Part shown: in pieces, positions 49,651-58,920 of the stretch
How positions within the stretch are numbered: the stretch's first letter is position 1
Layout: each line of letters opens with the position of its first letter
NCBI GenBank assembly: GCA_022448425.1
Contig: JAKVCY010000013.1
Location: 1-64,000, forward strand
Length of the DNA stretch: 64,000 bases
Reading direction: 5' to 3'
Origin: Thalassotalea sp.
Lineage (GTDB): Bacteria > Pseudomonadota > Gammaproteobacteria > Enterobacterales > Alteromonadaceae
Position numbers and translations under genes: made by a program
The notes under the pieces: generated by a model
Told to the model about the DNA's origin: nothing
The model's database searches: none
Seen by the model: the letters and a program-made list of their open reading frames with translations, nothing else

Positions 49651-49770
49651 TTGCACTAAGAGGATCCCGCAGCGCTAAAAATTAATCTTCTTGATTCACG
49701 ATTAAACAAAGTACTGATCATTTTTACATGCAGTTAAAGCTAGCATATTTATCTCCTCGGCTAGCGAACT

Positions 49771-49832
49771 TTAACCACAAACTTATCCACAAGCATTTCA
49801 TTTATTCAACTTTCCACATTTTCTGTGGATAA
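49771..49832. promoter_or_regulatory. DnaA-box cluster
   Basis: TTAACCACA (one mismatch, 49771), TTATCCACA (perfect, 49783), TTTCCACA (49811) and TGTGGATAA (perfect, opposite strand, 49824) within 62 bases, in an AT-rich stretch. Might be a DnaA titration or regulatory site, or chance. The rest of the 49600-50317 gap shows no gene. Confidence 0.45.
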
Positions 49833-50317
49833 CATAGCCAACCCCCCAAAAATAACGAGCTCCCATTTTGCAATGGTTTTTTAATAAAAAAATCATCTTT
49901 TTTTATCACTCATTTGGTGCAAGCAAGTTGATGCTAAAATCATCACTGGTGCGCCACTTTATTTTGTTTATCCAAAGAAATTGGTCAGACAATCTTGCGA
50001 GTTTAAGAGGTGTTTGAATCTATCTGTCTATCGCATTTAAGAAGGTTAAAGCGCGCGTATAAACATCAGACTAGTGTAATACTAAAACTGAATATTCAAG
50101 CGTAGCTGAGCAATCTGTGTTATCTGAATTACTGCACCCCAGCTTTCGATACACAAGTTAATCCTTTCCCAACTAGATGCGAACATTTAACGTAATCTTA
50201 GGTTTTTACAAGACAGGTAAGGGCTTTCGTCTTAAAGCATTTATAAGTTATGGGAGTTGGTTTGATGGTGGGAGAAAGCTGAGCTTAGCGAACCAGCTAA
50301 ACTCAGTAGAAGTTACA

Positions 50318-52374
50318 TTAAAGTGCCTTAAAGCGAATTGCAGTGCCACCTGATATGGCTAGCTTGAAGGTAAGGTTGCTTGTAGCAGTAACCTGACGCG
50401 TTTCGATAACATAATCATATGGATTGTCTTTCCAGTTAGCTTTTTCTCCATCACGATAGATTTGCGCTTCGTACGTTTTATTTTTATCTAGGAAGTCCAA
50501 ATTGATATCGATAGTTCTAGCCTCTTCATTAGTGATCGCGCCGAGGAACCAGTCGTCACCAGACTATCTCCCACTCTTCCGTGCTTTACGAGCGAATACG
50601 ACAAAGTCACCCACGGCGCCATCTAACGCGATACTCTGTTCCCAGTCGGTGGTCACATCGACAATAAACTGGAATGCATCCAATTTGGCTTCATAGTTTT
50701 CTGGCAAATCTGCCGCCATGTGAATAGGACTGTAGTGGGTTACGTAAGTCGCTAACTATTTGGCGATAGTTGTTTGTGGACGATTAATTTTGTCACCTAA
50801 CTCTTTGCCGTTAAAGCCCATATCAAATACGCCTGGCGTGAAACCCATAGGACCCGATAACATGCGAGTAAAAGCTAGCATAGGTAAATGCTCTGGCGGG
50901 TTTGGTGGCGTCCCCCAAGCATTGAATTCCATGCCACGGGCACCTTCACGCGTTATCCAGTTAGGGTAAGTGCGACGCAAGCTTGTATCTTTAATCGGTT
51001 CATGGGTGTTGATACTGATCTTACGTTTGGCCGCTTCAATGATATTATATAAGTACTCGTTAAACCATAAACTGACCATCGTGCCACTCTTTACGCCCGA
51101 TACCGTTTTCATCGATACGTTTGATGTTGCCACCCTCAGCAACATAGCCTGTTTTAATTTGCTCAACGCCCTTGGCTTTATACAAATCTAACGCCTCTTG
51201 CATTTGATTTCTGTAATTAGTGACATTACCTGAAGTTTCATGATGACCCACTTGTTTTACACCTCTCTTCTCGGTGTATTTTCTTAGTTCATCTAGATCG
51301 AATGCCGGATAGCTTTCAGTAAAGCTAAATACGTCACCATTAAAGAACCAGTCACCATCCCAGCCTTCATTCCAACCTTAAACCAATACACCATCGAAGC
51401 CATGTTTGGCGGCAAAGTCGATATATTTTTTGGTATTGGCTGTCGTAGCACCACGAGGCTTGTTAGGGTCTGTGGTGCCCCAAGCAGATTTGTTGATATG
51501 CATTTCCCACCAAATACCAACGTATTTTCCTGAATTAACCTAGGATACGTCACCGAGCTTATTTGGCTCATTTAAATTAAGGATAAGGTCCGAGTTTAAA
51601 AGCCCTTTTGCATCTGCAGATACTTGTACTGTGCGCCAAGGGGGTTTGAAATCGGTTTCGGTTTTGATCGCGATGCCATCGTACCAAGGGGTTAAGTCAG
51701 CGACATAACGACCCGGGCGTCGTTGGTTTAAGGTCATAGCTGCATAATCGACAAGTGCCGCTTCATGAATACTTAAATGCACACCTTGTTCAGTTTTGAA
51801 AGTTGCCGGAGTATGAATATGCTGCGCTTCATACACAAGCGTTTCACTGTAAGTGTACTCATAACGGTTCCAACCACGCGCAGGGATCCAATATGCCGTC
51901 GTCGATTGTGCATTAGACAATGCAAATTCCGTCGACTCTTCAACAATTTCTACTCGCTCGTAGCCTTTTTGCTTTGGTACTTCGTAGCGAAAGCCGAATC
52001 CATCATCAAACATGCGAATTCGAACAGACTAAGTAGCTGCATCTAATTCAGGGTTTTCAAACTTAACGACTAGCTCATTGTGTTTATCTTCAACTACTCA
52101 GCGCTCCCCCCAAGGCTGCTCCCAGCTTGTATCGACAGAACTCATTTTGGCATCTGTGATCTTAAAGCCTTCTGTAAAGGCGGCTTGCTGTTTAAATACT
52201 AAACCCAGTGCAGAGTTATCAATAATGGCCTTGCCGCTATAGCTAACAACATAGTTTGGCTGGCTAGTTTGGTCAGTGATTGTGAAAGTAAGGTTGCCGT
52301 CAGATGAAGATACAGATAAAGGTGGCATAGCTGCTAGCAGAAATGGCTAGTAAGCTGATTAACGCTAATCTCAT
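50318..52374 (-). pseudogene. Ruined GH97 family alpha-glucosidase (SusB-like)
   Basis: Joined fragments read as a full-length GH97 protein: signal peptide MRLALISLLAIS at 52374, then VRIRMFDDGFGFRYEVPKQ, YVGIWWEMHIN, LVxGWNEGWDGDWF, and HEPIKDTSLRRTYPN with GARGMEFNAWG. Six in-frame stops lie at 52098 (TGA), 52029 (TAG), 51540 (TAG), 51378 (TAA), 50756 (TAG) and 50564 (TAG), with frameshifts near 52325 and 51060. Track ORFs in the area are fragments. Once probably a periplasmic starch/maltose enzyme; now non-functional. Confidence 0.88.
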
Positions 52375-52467
52375 TGTTTATCCTGATGTTTTAATCGTTT
52401 CTCCTATTGTCGCTAGCTCCGAGAATTTATCCACTACATACGTATTCAAAGGATATTTTGCTTTAGA

Positions 52468-52497
52468 GCAAAAAAAAGCCCCGCAAAATGCGAGGCT
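52468..52497 (-). terminator. Terminator after the DUF3718-like gene
   Basis: AGCCTCGC ATTT GCGGGGCT with a T8 run on the minus strand. Confidence 0.75.
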
Positions 52498-52546
52498 CAG
52501 AAAGCTCAAGTGTTGGGGGGAGAGCTTAAAATTCCTAATGAGGTGA

Positions 52547-52984
52547 TTAACCTCTTTGCTTTTTAACAAAGCGAGAAATATATTCGCCGTTACAGTAAAC
52601 GTCTTTCACATTGAAACGCATTGATGCTTTGCTTAAACCGTTATCTACAGCGTACTTACAAATTTCGCTCGCTTGGCTGTTGTCAGCAGTAACGTATCGC
52701 TTAGCTACTGAAACTTTTTCAGTTGTTTCAGTTTTAGCAGTGAACATAGATGCAAAGCGCACTAGTCCTTGGTCATTACAGAATGTTGAACGCTTTGCTT
52801 CGTTGAACTTAATACCAAGTTCAGTAGCAACTGCTTTAGCTGCAGGCATGCCGCCTTGCGCTGCTGCAACACACATTTGTGTTTCTGCAGATTGATCTAA
52901 TGCTCTAAACTCAACATTTGAAATATTCGCTGAAGCGCCAGCAGAAACAGCGAATGTCAATAAAGCAACTAATACATTTTTCAT
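52547..52984 (-). CDS. DUF3718-like secreted protein with two repeats
   Basis: 145 residues. Signal peptide (MKNVLVALLTFAVSAGASA). Two related halves of about 40 residues: QMCVAAAQGG ... STFCNDQGLVRF and EICKYAVDNG ... DVYCNGEYISRF, each with a Cys pair, as in DUF3718 proteins. Role unknown. A 31-bp palindrome lies upstream. It has its own terminator. Confidence 0.75.
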   Translation of the reverse strand: MKNVLVALLTFAVSAGASANISNVEFRALDQSAETQMCVAAAQGGMPAAKAVATELGIKFNEAKRSTFCNDQGLVRFASMFTAKTETTEKVSVAKRYVTADNSQASEICKYAVDNGLSKASMRFNVKDVYCNGEYISRFVKKQRG

Positions 52985-53062
52985 AAAACCACCTCAGTAA
53001 TGAACCAAAAACAAACGAATCTCGATTGGCTTTTAGTATATAGAGTCTAAACTCTAATGTAA

Positions 53063-53093
53063 ATAAATAATGTAATATAATTACATTATTTAT
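53063..53093. promoter_or_regulatory. 31-bp palindrome, candidate operator
   Basis: Perfect 14-3-14 inverted repeat centred on TGTAATATAATTACA, about 80 bases upstream of the DUF3718-like gene. A shorter sister site (TGTAATTTTATTACA) follows at 53121-53137. The binding protein is unknown. Confidence 0.55.
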
Positions 53094-53120
53094 GATTTCA
53101 TTTAAAAACCACACAATAAA

Positions 53121-53137
53121 ATGTAATTTTATTACAT
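53121..53137. promoter_or_regulatory. Second TGTAAT-N3-ATTACA site
   Basis: 7-3-7 inverted repeat ATGTAAT TTT ATTACAT, 28 bases from the 31-bp palindrome. Shared core suggests two sites for one regulator. Beyond it, 53138-53402 shows only a weak GGGCA/TGCCC hairpin near 53195. Confidence 0.5.
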
Positions 53138-53402
53138 GAGAACTAATTTATTATGAAAAAGCGTTAGTAAAAAGTGTGTATCTGCATTTTGAACGGGCAA
53201 CCAGAAGAATGCCCTCCCCCTTTTTTAAATAAGGCACAAGAAAAGGTAAAGAATAAGCATCTCACTAATAAAAAGCATTAAATATGCCTACAGGTGTATC
53301 TATCGGCAGAATAAGTAATTAAATTACAACACAACTATAAGGACACTAGATATTGAGAAACTTTAGCAAATAGGTAAATAGATAAGTCGAGATAGGCACT
53401 AA

Positions 53403-54134
53403 TTAAAGCAGCTGAGCAAAAAGAACAACAACACTATGGACCACTATTGGATAGAGCAAACTTCCGGTTTTTAGTCGCAACCACAAAAGACAGATGCCCA
53501 TGACGCCCGTTGTGACAAGACCATGTGCATGAAGGTGCGCTACCCCATTAAAGTAGGAAATACTCAGGCTCACGCTAGACAGAACAATAACCAGTAGTTC
53601 TGCCCCACCAAGCTTAACATTGCTCATCAAGATTTTAGGTGAATTGATTGCTGAACTGCAAGCCGCCAATAAGATACCATGAAAGAATACCTCACCAACA
53701 ACACCGTAACTTAGAAAAATAAACAGCAGTTCTTCAATATCTGTCGAGCCATCATCTCCACCTAAGAGGCTCGCGAAAACAAAACGATAGGCCAGAAGTA
53801 AAAGTAAGATCTTAAGTGCAAAGACATGGCTACCTGAATTTTGCTTTGTCGTAAAACCAAACCGTTGAACATCCCTTTCTCCTTTAGAGCAAGAATGAAT
53901 AAGCAAACGGTAGCAAAGACCAACAATTGCTGCGTAAAAAAGTAACAACAGTTGATGCCACCATGGCCAGTCTAATCCCTTTGGAAAAAGATGGGAGTAC
54001 TGCTCTAGTAAGTCGCTACCAAATTGCAATGCGACGTATTTTAGAAAGATAAATCCAGTAACAGAGAGAAAAGCGAAAAGCAGCAAGTAATAGTCAAATG
54101 ACCATGCTTTTTTATTAAAGTGAACACCCAACAT
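53403..54134 (-). CDS. CPBP-like intramembrane protein with altered active-site motif
   Basis: 243 residues, about eight hydrophobic segments. The family layout is recognisable: GEVFFHGILLA where EExxxR is normal, FNGVAHLHAHG for the second motif, and LKTGSLLYPIVVHSVVV for the last. The second Glu and the Arg of motif 1 are replaced (Val, His), so proteolytic activity is doubtful. The decayed DUF7661-like gene lies just upstream, 24 bases before its start. Confidence 0.7.
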   Translation of the reverse strand: MLGVHFNKKAWSFDYYLLLFAFLSVTGFIFLKYVALQFGSDLLEQYSHLFPKGLDWPWWHQLLLLFYAAIVGLCYRLLIHSCSKGERDVQRFGFTTKQNSGSHVFALKILLLLLAYRFVFASLLGGDDGSTDIEELLFIFLSYGVVGEVFFHGILLAACSSAINSPKILMSNVKLGGAELLVIVLSSVSLSISYFNGVAHLHAHGLVTTGVMGICLLWLRLKTGSLLYPIVVHSVVVLFAQLL

Positions 54135-54155
54135 GTGAGTAGAGATATCAAGCCT

Positions 54156-54377
54156 TTATTGTCGTACTACACGAGGATGCTTTTCTGTAGCCAATTAGTG
54201 ATAGATATCGTCTCAATAGGTGAGCAATTCGTCTTCGCCCAGCTGAATTAGCTCAGCAGGTATAACAACATCATAAACACGTGAACGAATACCAATGTCT
54301 GGCTCATTAAATAATTGCCACTCATTATTGATTTTAAGGACAGACATTGTTCTGCCAAAAACATTAAACTTTATCAT
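54156..54377 (-). pseudogene. DUF7661-like small protein with two nonsense codons
   Basis: From ATG 54377 the frame gives MIKFNVFGRTMSVLK ... EDELLTY then TGA (54213), DDIYH, TAA (54195), LATEKHPRVVRQ and TAA (54156). The family ending is roughly ELxxYLADIFHExA, so both stops lie inside the conserved end and replace Leu and Glu. The ORF track misses it because of length. Either a recent pseudogene or a shortened 54-residue protein. Confidence 0.6.
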
Positions 54378-54494
54378 GCTGCTACTTTTCTTGTTTTCTG
54401 CTTCGATACAATAATTTATTGGGTCGTCACAGTATTATTCAACAGCAGAGTAACTTTATTCCATGTCGAAAGAAGAAGTATTAAAAGAAACATA

Positions 54495-54523
54495 TAAAAA
54501 AAGCCGCATTAAGCGGCTTTTTT
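54495..54523. terminator. Terminator after the TonB/TPR operon
   Basis: AGCCGC ATTA GCGGCT-type stem with A7 and T7 on both sides. Confidence 0.82.
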
Positions 54524-54583
54524 TATAATAAGCGAGTCTTGTTAAAACTATCTCAAGACGGAAGCATTTATGAAAGAGCAACA

Positions 54584-55882
54584 CTAGTTCATAGCTAATC
54601 GCGCTTGGTGCTCTTTTTCTTTCTTAACGTAAGAAGACCATTGTTTTGCTGTTTTAGCTACTTTCTTAAATGCCAATGCATTATCAAAAGCACCTAACGC
54701 TTTGTCGAACTCACCTAAATTGAAATAAGACATACCTAACGCCAAATGCATGTTACCCTCATTATCCAAGCCACCACGCGTAATTGCAGCGTTAGCAGAA
54801 TCGATAGATAACTTCCAGCGTTCTGTATTTAAGTAAGCTTGTGCAAGCTGCTCATCAAATTTGCCGTCTTCAGCAATCTCAGTACCTTTAATCAGCACAG
54901 GGATCGCTTTTTCATCTTCCTTGGCCATCACATAGGCTTGAGCCATTAACTGAATGCGTTTTTCATCAGCAACAACAATACCTTTGGCAATAGAGTCATC
55001 CAATAACTTCGCTGCTTTGTAAGGCAGTTGGTTAAATAAATAGAGTTGAGCCAGCATAATGATATCTGTCGATTTTGTCACAAATCCGGCCTGCCATGCT
55101 GTTTCCATTGCACCTAGTTGCTTTTTCTCTTCACCGATTTCACCGTACATACCAGCAAGTTGAATCCAGTACTCAGGTTTTTGGTAAAGGCGAACAAGCT
55201 CTTCCATCACTTCTGTGACTTTCTCTGGCTGTTTTAGCTCATAATATGCTGCGCGTTGCAGAATCAACCAGTTCTCTTTTGGTGTCTCTTGTTTAGCTTT
55301 TGACAAATCAATAGCAGCGTTAATGTGCGTCAATGCGTCAGCATACTTCTTGTCTTGATAGTAAACCTGCGCAAACATAATGTGCTGGCTACTTTGCAAT
55401 TCCTTTTCATTGTTTGCTTGCCACTGCTTTAAAAAGCCTAGCGCTTTTTCGTAGTCTTGTTGTTGCATCGCTAACTGTGCAAGAGAGAAGACAGTAGAAA
55501 GGTAAAGCGAATCAGGAATTGCCTCCTGCGCAATTACGTTTTCAAAGCTTGTAATTGCATTGGCAATATCATCGTTACCGTAGTGCATAAAACCAAAGAA
55601 GTTCCACAGCATTGCTTTCTCATAGCTGTTTAACTGGTTAATACGCTCTTTCACATCGTTAAGCACTTCAAAGCCTGCCGCTTTATCGCCAGCATCCGCT
55701 AACTGTTGTGCCCTAGCCAGCTGCGTGTAAACGCGATTTCTCATCGCTGGCACGCGCTTAGATTCACGCTTAGTCGGTTCAGCTGCATTAGCAACCGCAC
55801 CAGTAACATCGCCAAGCACCGTTGGTGCGCTGTATAGCGTTGCTGCAGCAATCAGAGAGATAATTAATTTAGTTTTCATCAT
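54584..55882 (-). CDS. TPR-repeat periplasmic protein of the TonB system
   Basis: 432 residues, signal peptide (to about 25), then helical TPR-like repeats (for example AKLLDDSIAKGIV, LNTERWKLSIDSANAAI, YFNLGEFDKALGAFDNAL). Last gene of the six-gene TonB operon; such TPR proteins accompany TtpC-type systems and probably support energy transfer in the periplasm. Confidence 0.85.
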   Translation of the reverse strand: MMKTKLIISLIAAATLYSAPTVLGDVTGAVANAAEPTKRESKRVPAMRNRVYTQLARAQQLADAGDKAAGFEVLNDVKERINQLNSYEKAMLWNFFGFMHYGNDDIANAITSFENVIAQEAIPDSLYLSTVFSLAQLAMQQQDYEKALGFLKQWQANNEKELQSSQHIMFAQVYYQDKKYADALTHINAAIDLSKAKQETPKENWLILQRAAYYELKQPEKVTEVMEELVRLYQKPEYWIQLAGMYGEIGEEKKQLGAMETAWQAGFVTKSTDIIMLAQLYLFNQLPYKAAKLLDDSIAKGIVVADEKRIQLMAQAYVMAKEDEKAIPVLIKGTEIAEDGKFDEQLAQAYLNTERWKLSIDSANAAITRGGLDNEGNMHLALGMSYFNLGEFDKALGAFDNALAFKKVAKTAKQWSSYVKKEKEHQARLAMN

Positions 55883-55900
55883 TTACGCCTCAAATATGCT

Positions 55901-56536
55901 CTAGCCGTCAATTTCGAATGTAATTTTGTTTTGAACGCCAGCAACTTCGGTCGCTTCGCCGTCAACAACTCGCGGCTTATACTTAAACTTAAGTGCCGCA
56001 TCAAGCGCTGCGCGGTTAAAGATGTTCTCAGGTTGCGCTTCCACCACAATAGGGTCACGAACAGAGCCATTTTTTGTCACCGTGAACTCGACGATTACAT
56101 AGCCTTCAATACCGCGAGATTGAGCACGACGTGGGTAAATAGGTGCAACTTTCACAATGGGTAAGTAGTCACCGTCACCACTGTCTAGACTCAAACCACC
56201 AGCTAAGCCAGTATCAGCAGCAATGTCAGCCGTAAATGATGTGCTAACTGCATCAGCATTTGGGTTTGCCTGCTGCATTTGTGGTTGCTGCATCGGCGGC
56301 GGTGGCGTTTGTGGCTTAGGCGGCTTTTGTGGTTTACGTTCTTTTTTCTGTACCGTTTCTTCTGGCTTTAAACGAATAAAGTCGAGAACGTTTCCACGCG
56401 GCGGCTCTGTTAATGCATCTTTACCACCGGTGATCAACATTTGCATGCCCCAAAGCAATACAAAGGTGACACTAACCGCTAGTGCTAAGGCCAAACCGTA
56501 GCGAGAAATTGGATTAGGTGCTACCGTAGCTGTCAT
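55901..56536 (-). CDS. tonB: TonB energy-transducing protein
   Basis: 211 residues. A single N-terminal membrane anchor (LALALAVSVTFVLLWGMQ), a Pro/Lys-Gln linker (PQKPPKPQTPPPPMQQP), and the C-terminal TonB domain (KVAPIYPRRAQSRGIEGYVIVEFTV). Delivers energy from ExbBD to outer-membrane receptors. Gap of 18 bases to the TPR gene. Confidence 0.94.
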   Translation of the reverse strand: MTATVAPNPISRYGLALALAVSVTFVLLWGMQMLITGGKDALTEPPRGNVLDFIRLKPEETVQKKERKPQKPPKPQTPPPPMQQPQMQQANPNADAVSTSFTADIAADTGLAGGLSLDSGDGDYLPIVKVAPIYPRRAQSRGIEGYVIVEFTVTKNGSVRDPIVVEAQPENIFNRAALDAALKFKYKPRVVDGEATEVAGVQNKITFEIDG

Positions 56537-56538
56537 TG

Positions 56539-56952
56539 CTAACCCTCTTGTGCAGCAATTGACACATCAAATACACCCGCAGCGCGTGCTGAGTCCATAA
56601 CTTTGATTAACGTGTCTGTCGTTGCTTTTTTGTCTGCTTGAATAACAACAGTCCCTTGCGGGTTTTCTGCTTTTAAACGCTCGATGTTTGCTTGTACTGC
56701 TCTAACATCAACGCGACGTTTATTAATCCAAATCTCACCTTTGTCGCTTATTGCCACTAAGATGTTTGCTCGCTCTTTCTTAACCGCTGTTGCCGCTTCC
56801 GGACGGTTAACTTCAATACCAGCTTCTTTAACAAACGAAGCGGTAACGATGAAGAAGATAAGCAGGATGAAAACAACGTCCAGCATTGGCGTCATATTAA
56901 TTTCTTCTGCTTCTTCTTGCTCTTGTAAAACTTTTGCTAATTGAGAACGCAT
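56539..56952 (-). CDS. exbD: ExbD biopolymer transport protein
   Basis: 137 residues. The anchor with the essential Asp is in MTPMLDVVFILLIFFIVTASF; the rest is periplasmic. Works with ExbB as the proton channel. Confidence 0.94.
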   Translation of the reverse strand: MRSQLAKVLQEQEEAEEINMTPMLDVVFILLIFFIVTASFVKEAGIEVNRPEAATAVKKERANILVAISDKGEIWINKRRVDVRAVQANIERLKAENPQGTVVIQADKKATTDTLIKVMDSARAAGVFDVSIAAQEG

Positions 56953-56991
56953 GTTTAATACCTTGGTTCTATTTCTAAACGGCGCTTCAGC

Positions 56992-57519
56992 TTAATGCTG
57001 AAGCAGTAATGAATCTTCTAATTGCTCAGTACGGCGTTTTGATTTGCGCTGAAAATAAGTCACAAGGAAAACACCTGAAAGTGAGCCCACCATACCTGCC
57101 ATCGTTGGGATAGTGGCACGTGATACACCTGAAGCCATCGAGCGAGCGTTACCGCTACCAGAAATCGCCATTACGTCAAACACTTGAATCATACCGGTAA
57201 CCGTACCTAGTAGACCAAGCAGAGGACATAACACCACCAGGCTTTGAATCAAAGCGACATTGTGGTTAAGCATTTCCGTCAAACGCGATACTTGCGCGAT
57301 GCGAATTTGCTCAGCATTCCAAGAGCTTTTGTCAGCTCTTTCATTCCAGTCTGCAATTACTGATTGCTTTAAGCCGTTGTAGGTTTTTAAGAAAAACACT
57401 AAACGTTCGAAAATCAGTAACCACATAAGGCATATGATGCCGGCGATCACGGTCAATACAGGTCCGCCGGTATCGAGGAACTCCCTGATGCTATTCATCA
57501 TGTCGATGAATAAAACCAT
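56992..57519 (-). CDS. exbB: ExbB-type proton channel protein
   Basis: 175 residues, three membrane segments. Core PLLGLLGTVTGMIQVFDVM and ATIPTMAGMVGSLSGVFLV as in ExbB/TolQ. Shorter than E. coli ExbB, typical of the ExbB2 of TtpC systems. Confidence 0.92.
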   Translation of the reverse strand: MVLFIDMMNSIREFLDTGGPVLTVIAGIICLMWLLIFERLVFFLKTYNGLKQSVIADWNERADKSSWNAEQIRIAQVSRLTEMLNHNVALIQSLVVLCPLLGLLGTVTGMIQVFDVMAISGSGNARSMASGVSRATIPTMAGMVGSLSGVFLVTYFQRKSKRRTEQLEDSLLLQH

Positions 57520-57521
57520 GA

Positions 57522-58901
57522 TTAAGCTCCTTGTTCAGCACGTTCGGCTACAATGCCAGCGCTCTGCTGTTGTAACACGTTGATAATGCCGCGGCTGCGC
57601 GTAGTTAAGATGGTCGAGATAAATACCATTGGAATCGCAACTACTAGACCAAGAACTGTTGTTACAAGCGCTTGAGAAATACCACCAGCCATCAGTTTAG
57701 GGTCACCTGTACCGAATAAGGTAATCGCTTGGAACGTGTTAATCATACCGGTAACCGTACCTAGTAGACCGATAAGTGGTGCGACAACAGAGATGATTTT
57801 GATCATTGTTAAACGAGATGTTAAGTGTGGAACTTCTTTCAAAATACGCTCAGACAGCTTCAACTCAAGTGTTTCGATATCTGCTGTTTTGAACTCTTCT
57901 TTCGCCATCAATACACGACCTAATGGGTTATCGTTAGAAGGCGCAGCAGATTTAAGCTGACGGTTAACCTTGTTACCGATGATAAATAGTGCAATGAAGC
58001 GCTCGATGGCAATTAATAGACCAATCAAACCAATTGCTAGAATTACATAACCAACCGGACCACCTTGGTCAACACGCTCTTGTGTATCTGGTGCTTGAAC
58101 TAATAGGCTTAGGATAGAGCCACCTGTTGGGTCTAAAGCAAACGCTACTTGTGCATTGCTTGCATTTGTCATATCACCAGCGGTGTTTAAGTAACGGCCT
58201 GATGGTTGACGAATTAGCTCCGCAACACTACCTGTCTCACTGATAAATTCTAAGTATTTACCGTTAGCCACTAAGTTGAAGTTACCAACGCGTGTTACGG
58301 TTGCGTTTTGTTTTGAGCCGTCTGCTAAAACTACTTCACGGTCAAAGCGAGTTACTTTGCCGCTCTCAGTCATTTCGCGTTGTAATTCAAACCAAATCTT
58401 TTCAATTTCTTCAATTGATGCAAGCTTTGAAGAAGAACCCATTGATTGTGCAAACTCGTCTAAGAAGGCTTCACGACCAGGAATTTGTGCCGACACTACA
58501 GAGTTTTGGAACTTGCTCTTAGTATCACCAGCGACTTGCTGAAGTACACCAAAAAGCTCTTTTAATTCACCTAAACGTTTGTTCAATGCTTCTTGGCGAT
58601 TAGCTAACGAGATTTCATTTTGTTGAAATGCCGCTTCTAATTCCGTACTTAGCTTAATTTGACCATCACGTTCGTTAACAGCATCAGCTAATAAACGATC
58701 TTGCTCTGACTTACGTGCAACAAAATCTGCTTCACGTTGCTTGTTCTGTTGAGTTTGGGCAACTTTACCTTGTGCTAACTGGTTTAAAAGCTCGTCTAAA
58801 TTAGCGGCTTCTTGTGCATTAGCTGCGCCAGCGATTACAGCAGTCGAAGAAAGCGTAACCGCTGCTAAAAACGTAGAAATTTGTTTTTTGATAGTTTTCA
58901 T
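57522..58901 (-). CDS. ttpC: TtpC-like MotA/TolQ/ExbB proton-channel protein
   Basis: 459 residues from the ATG at 58901 (MKTIKKQIS, followed by a signal peptide to about 30); the track's extension of 16 residues overlaps the upstream gene. A long periplasmic coiled region (40-270) precedes a TolQ-like channel (APLIGLLGTVTGMINTFQA). Required with TonB2/ExbBD2 in Vibrio. Divides the operon between DUF3450 and exbB. Confidence 0.9.
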   Translation of the reverse strand: MKTIKKQISTFLAAVTLSSTAVIAGAANAQEAANLDELLNQLAQGKVAQTQQNKQREADFVARKSEQDRLLADAVNERDGQIKLSTELEAAFQQNEISLANRQEALNKRLGELKELFGVLQQVAGDTKSKFQNSVVSAQIPGREAFLDEFAQSMGSSSKLASIEEIEKIWFELQREMTESGKVTRFDREVVLADGSKQNATVTRVGNFNLVANGKYLEFISETGSVAELIRQPSGRYLNTAGDMTNASNAQVAFALDPTGGSILSLLVQAPDTQERVDQGGPVGYVILAIGLIGLLIAIERFIALFIIGNKVNRQLKSAAPSNDNPLGRVLMAKEEFKTADIETLELKLSERILKEVPHLTSRLTMIKIISVVAPLIGLLGTVTGMINTFQAITLFGTGDPKLMAGGISQALVTTVLGLVVAIPMVFISTILTTRSRGIINVLQQQSAGIVAERAEQGA

Positions 58902-58920
58902 TGTGAACAACAACCTTAAG

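Noticed and set aside
50318-52374. Stop-codon recoding (four TAG) in the GH97 gene
   Set aside because: TAA and TGA also occur, the reading frame shifts twice, and no other gene in the window uses internal TAG.
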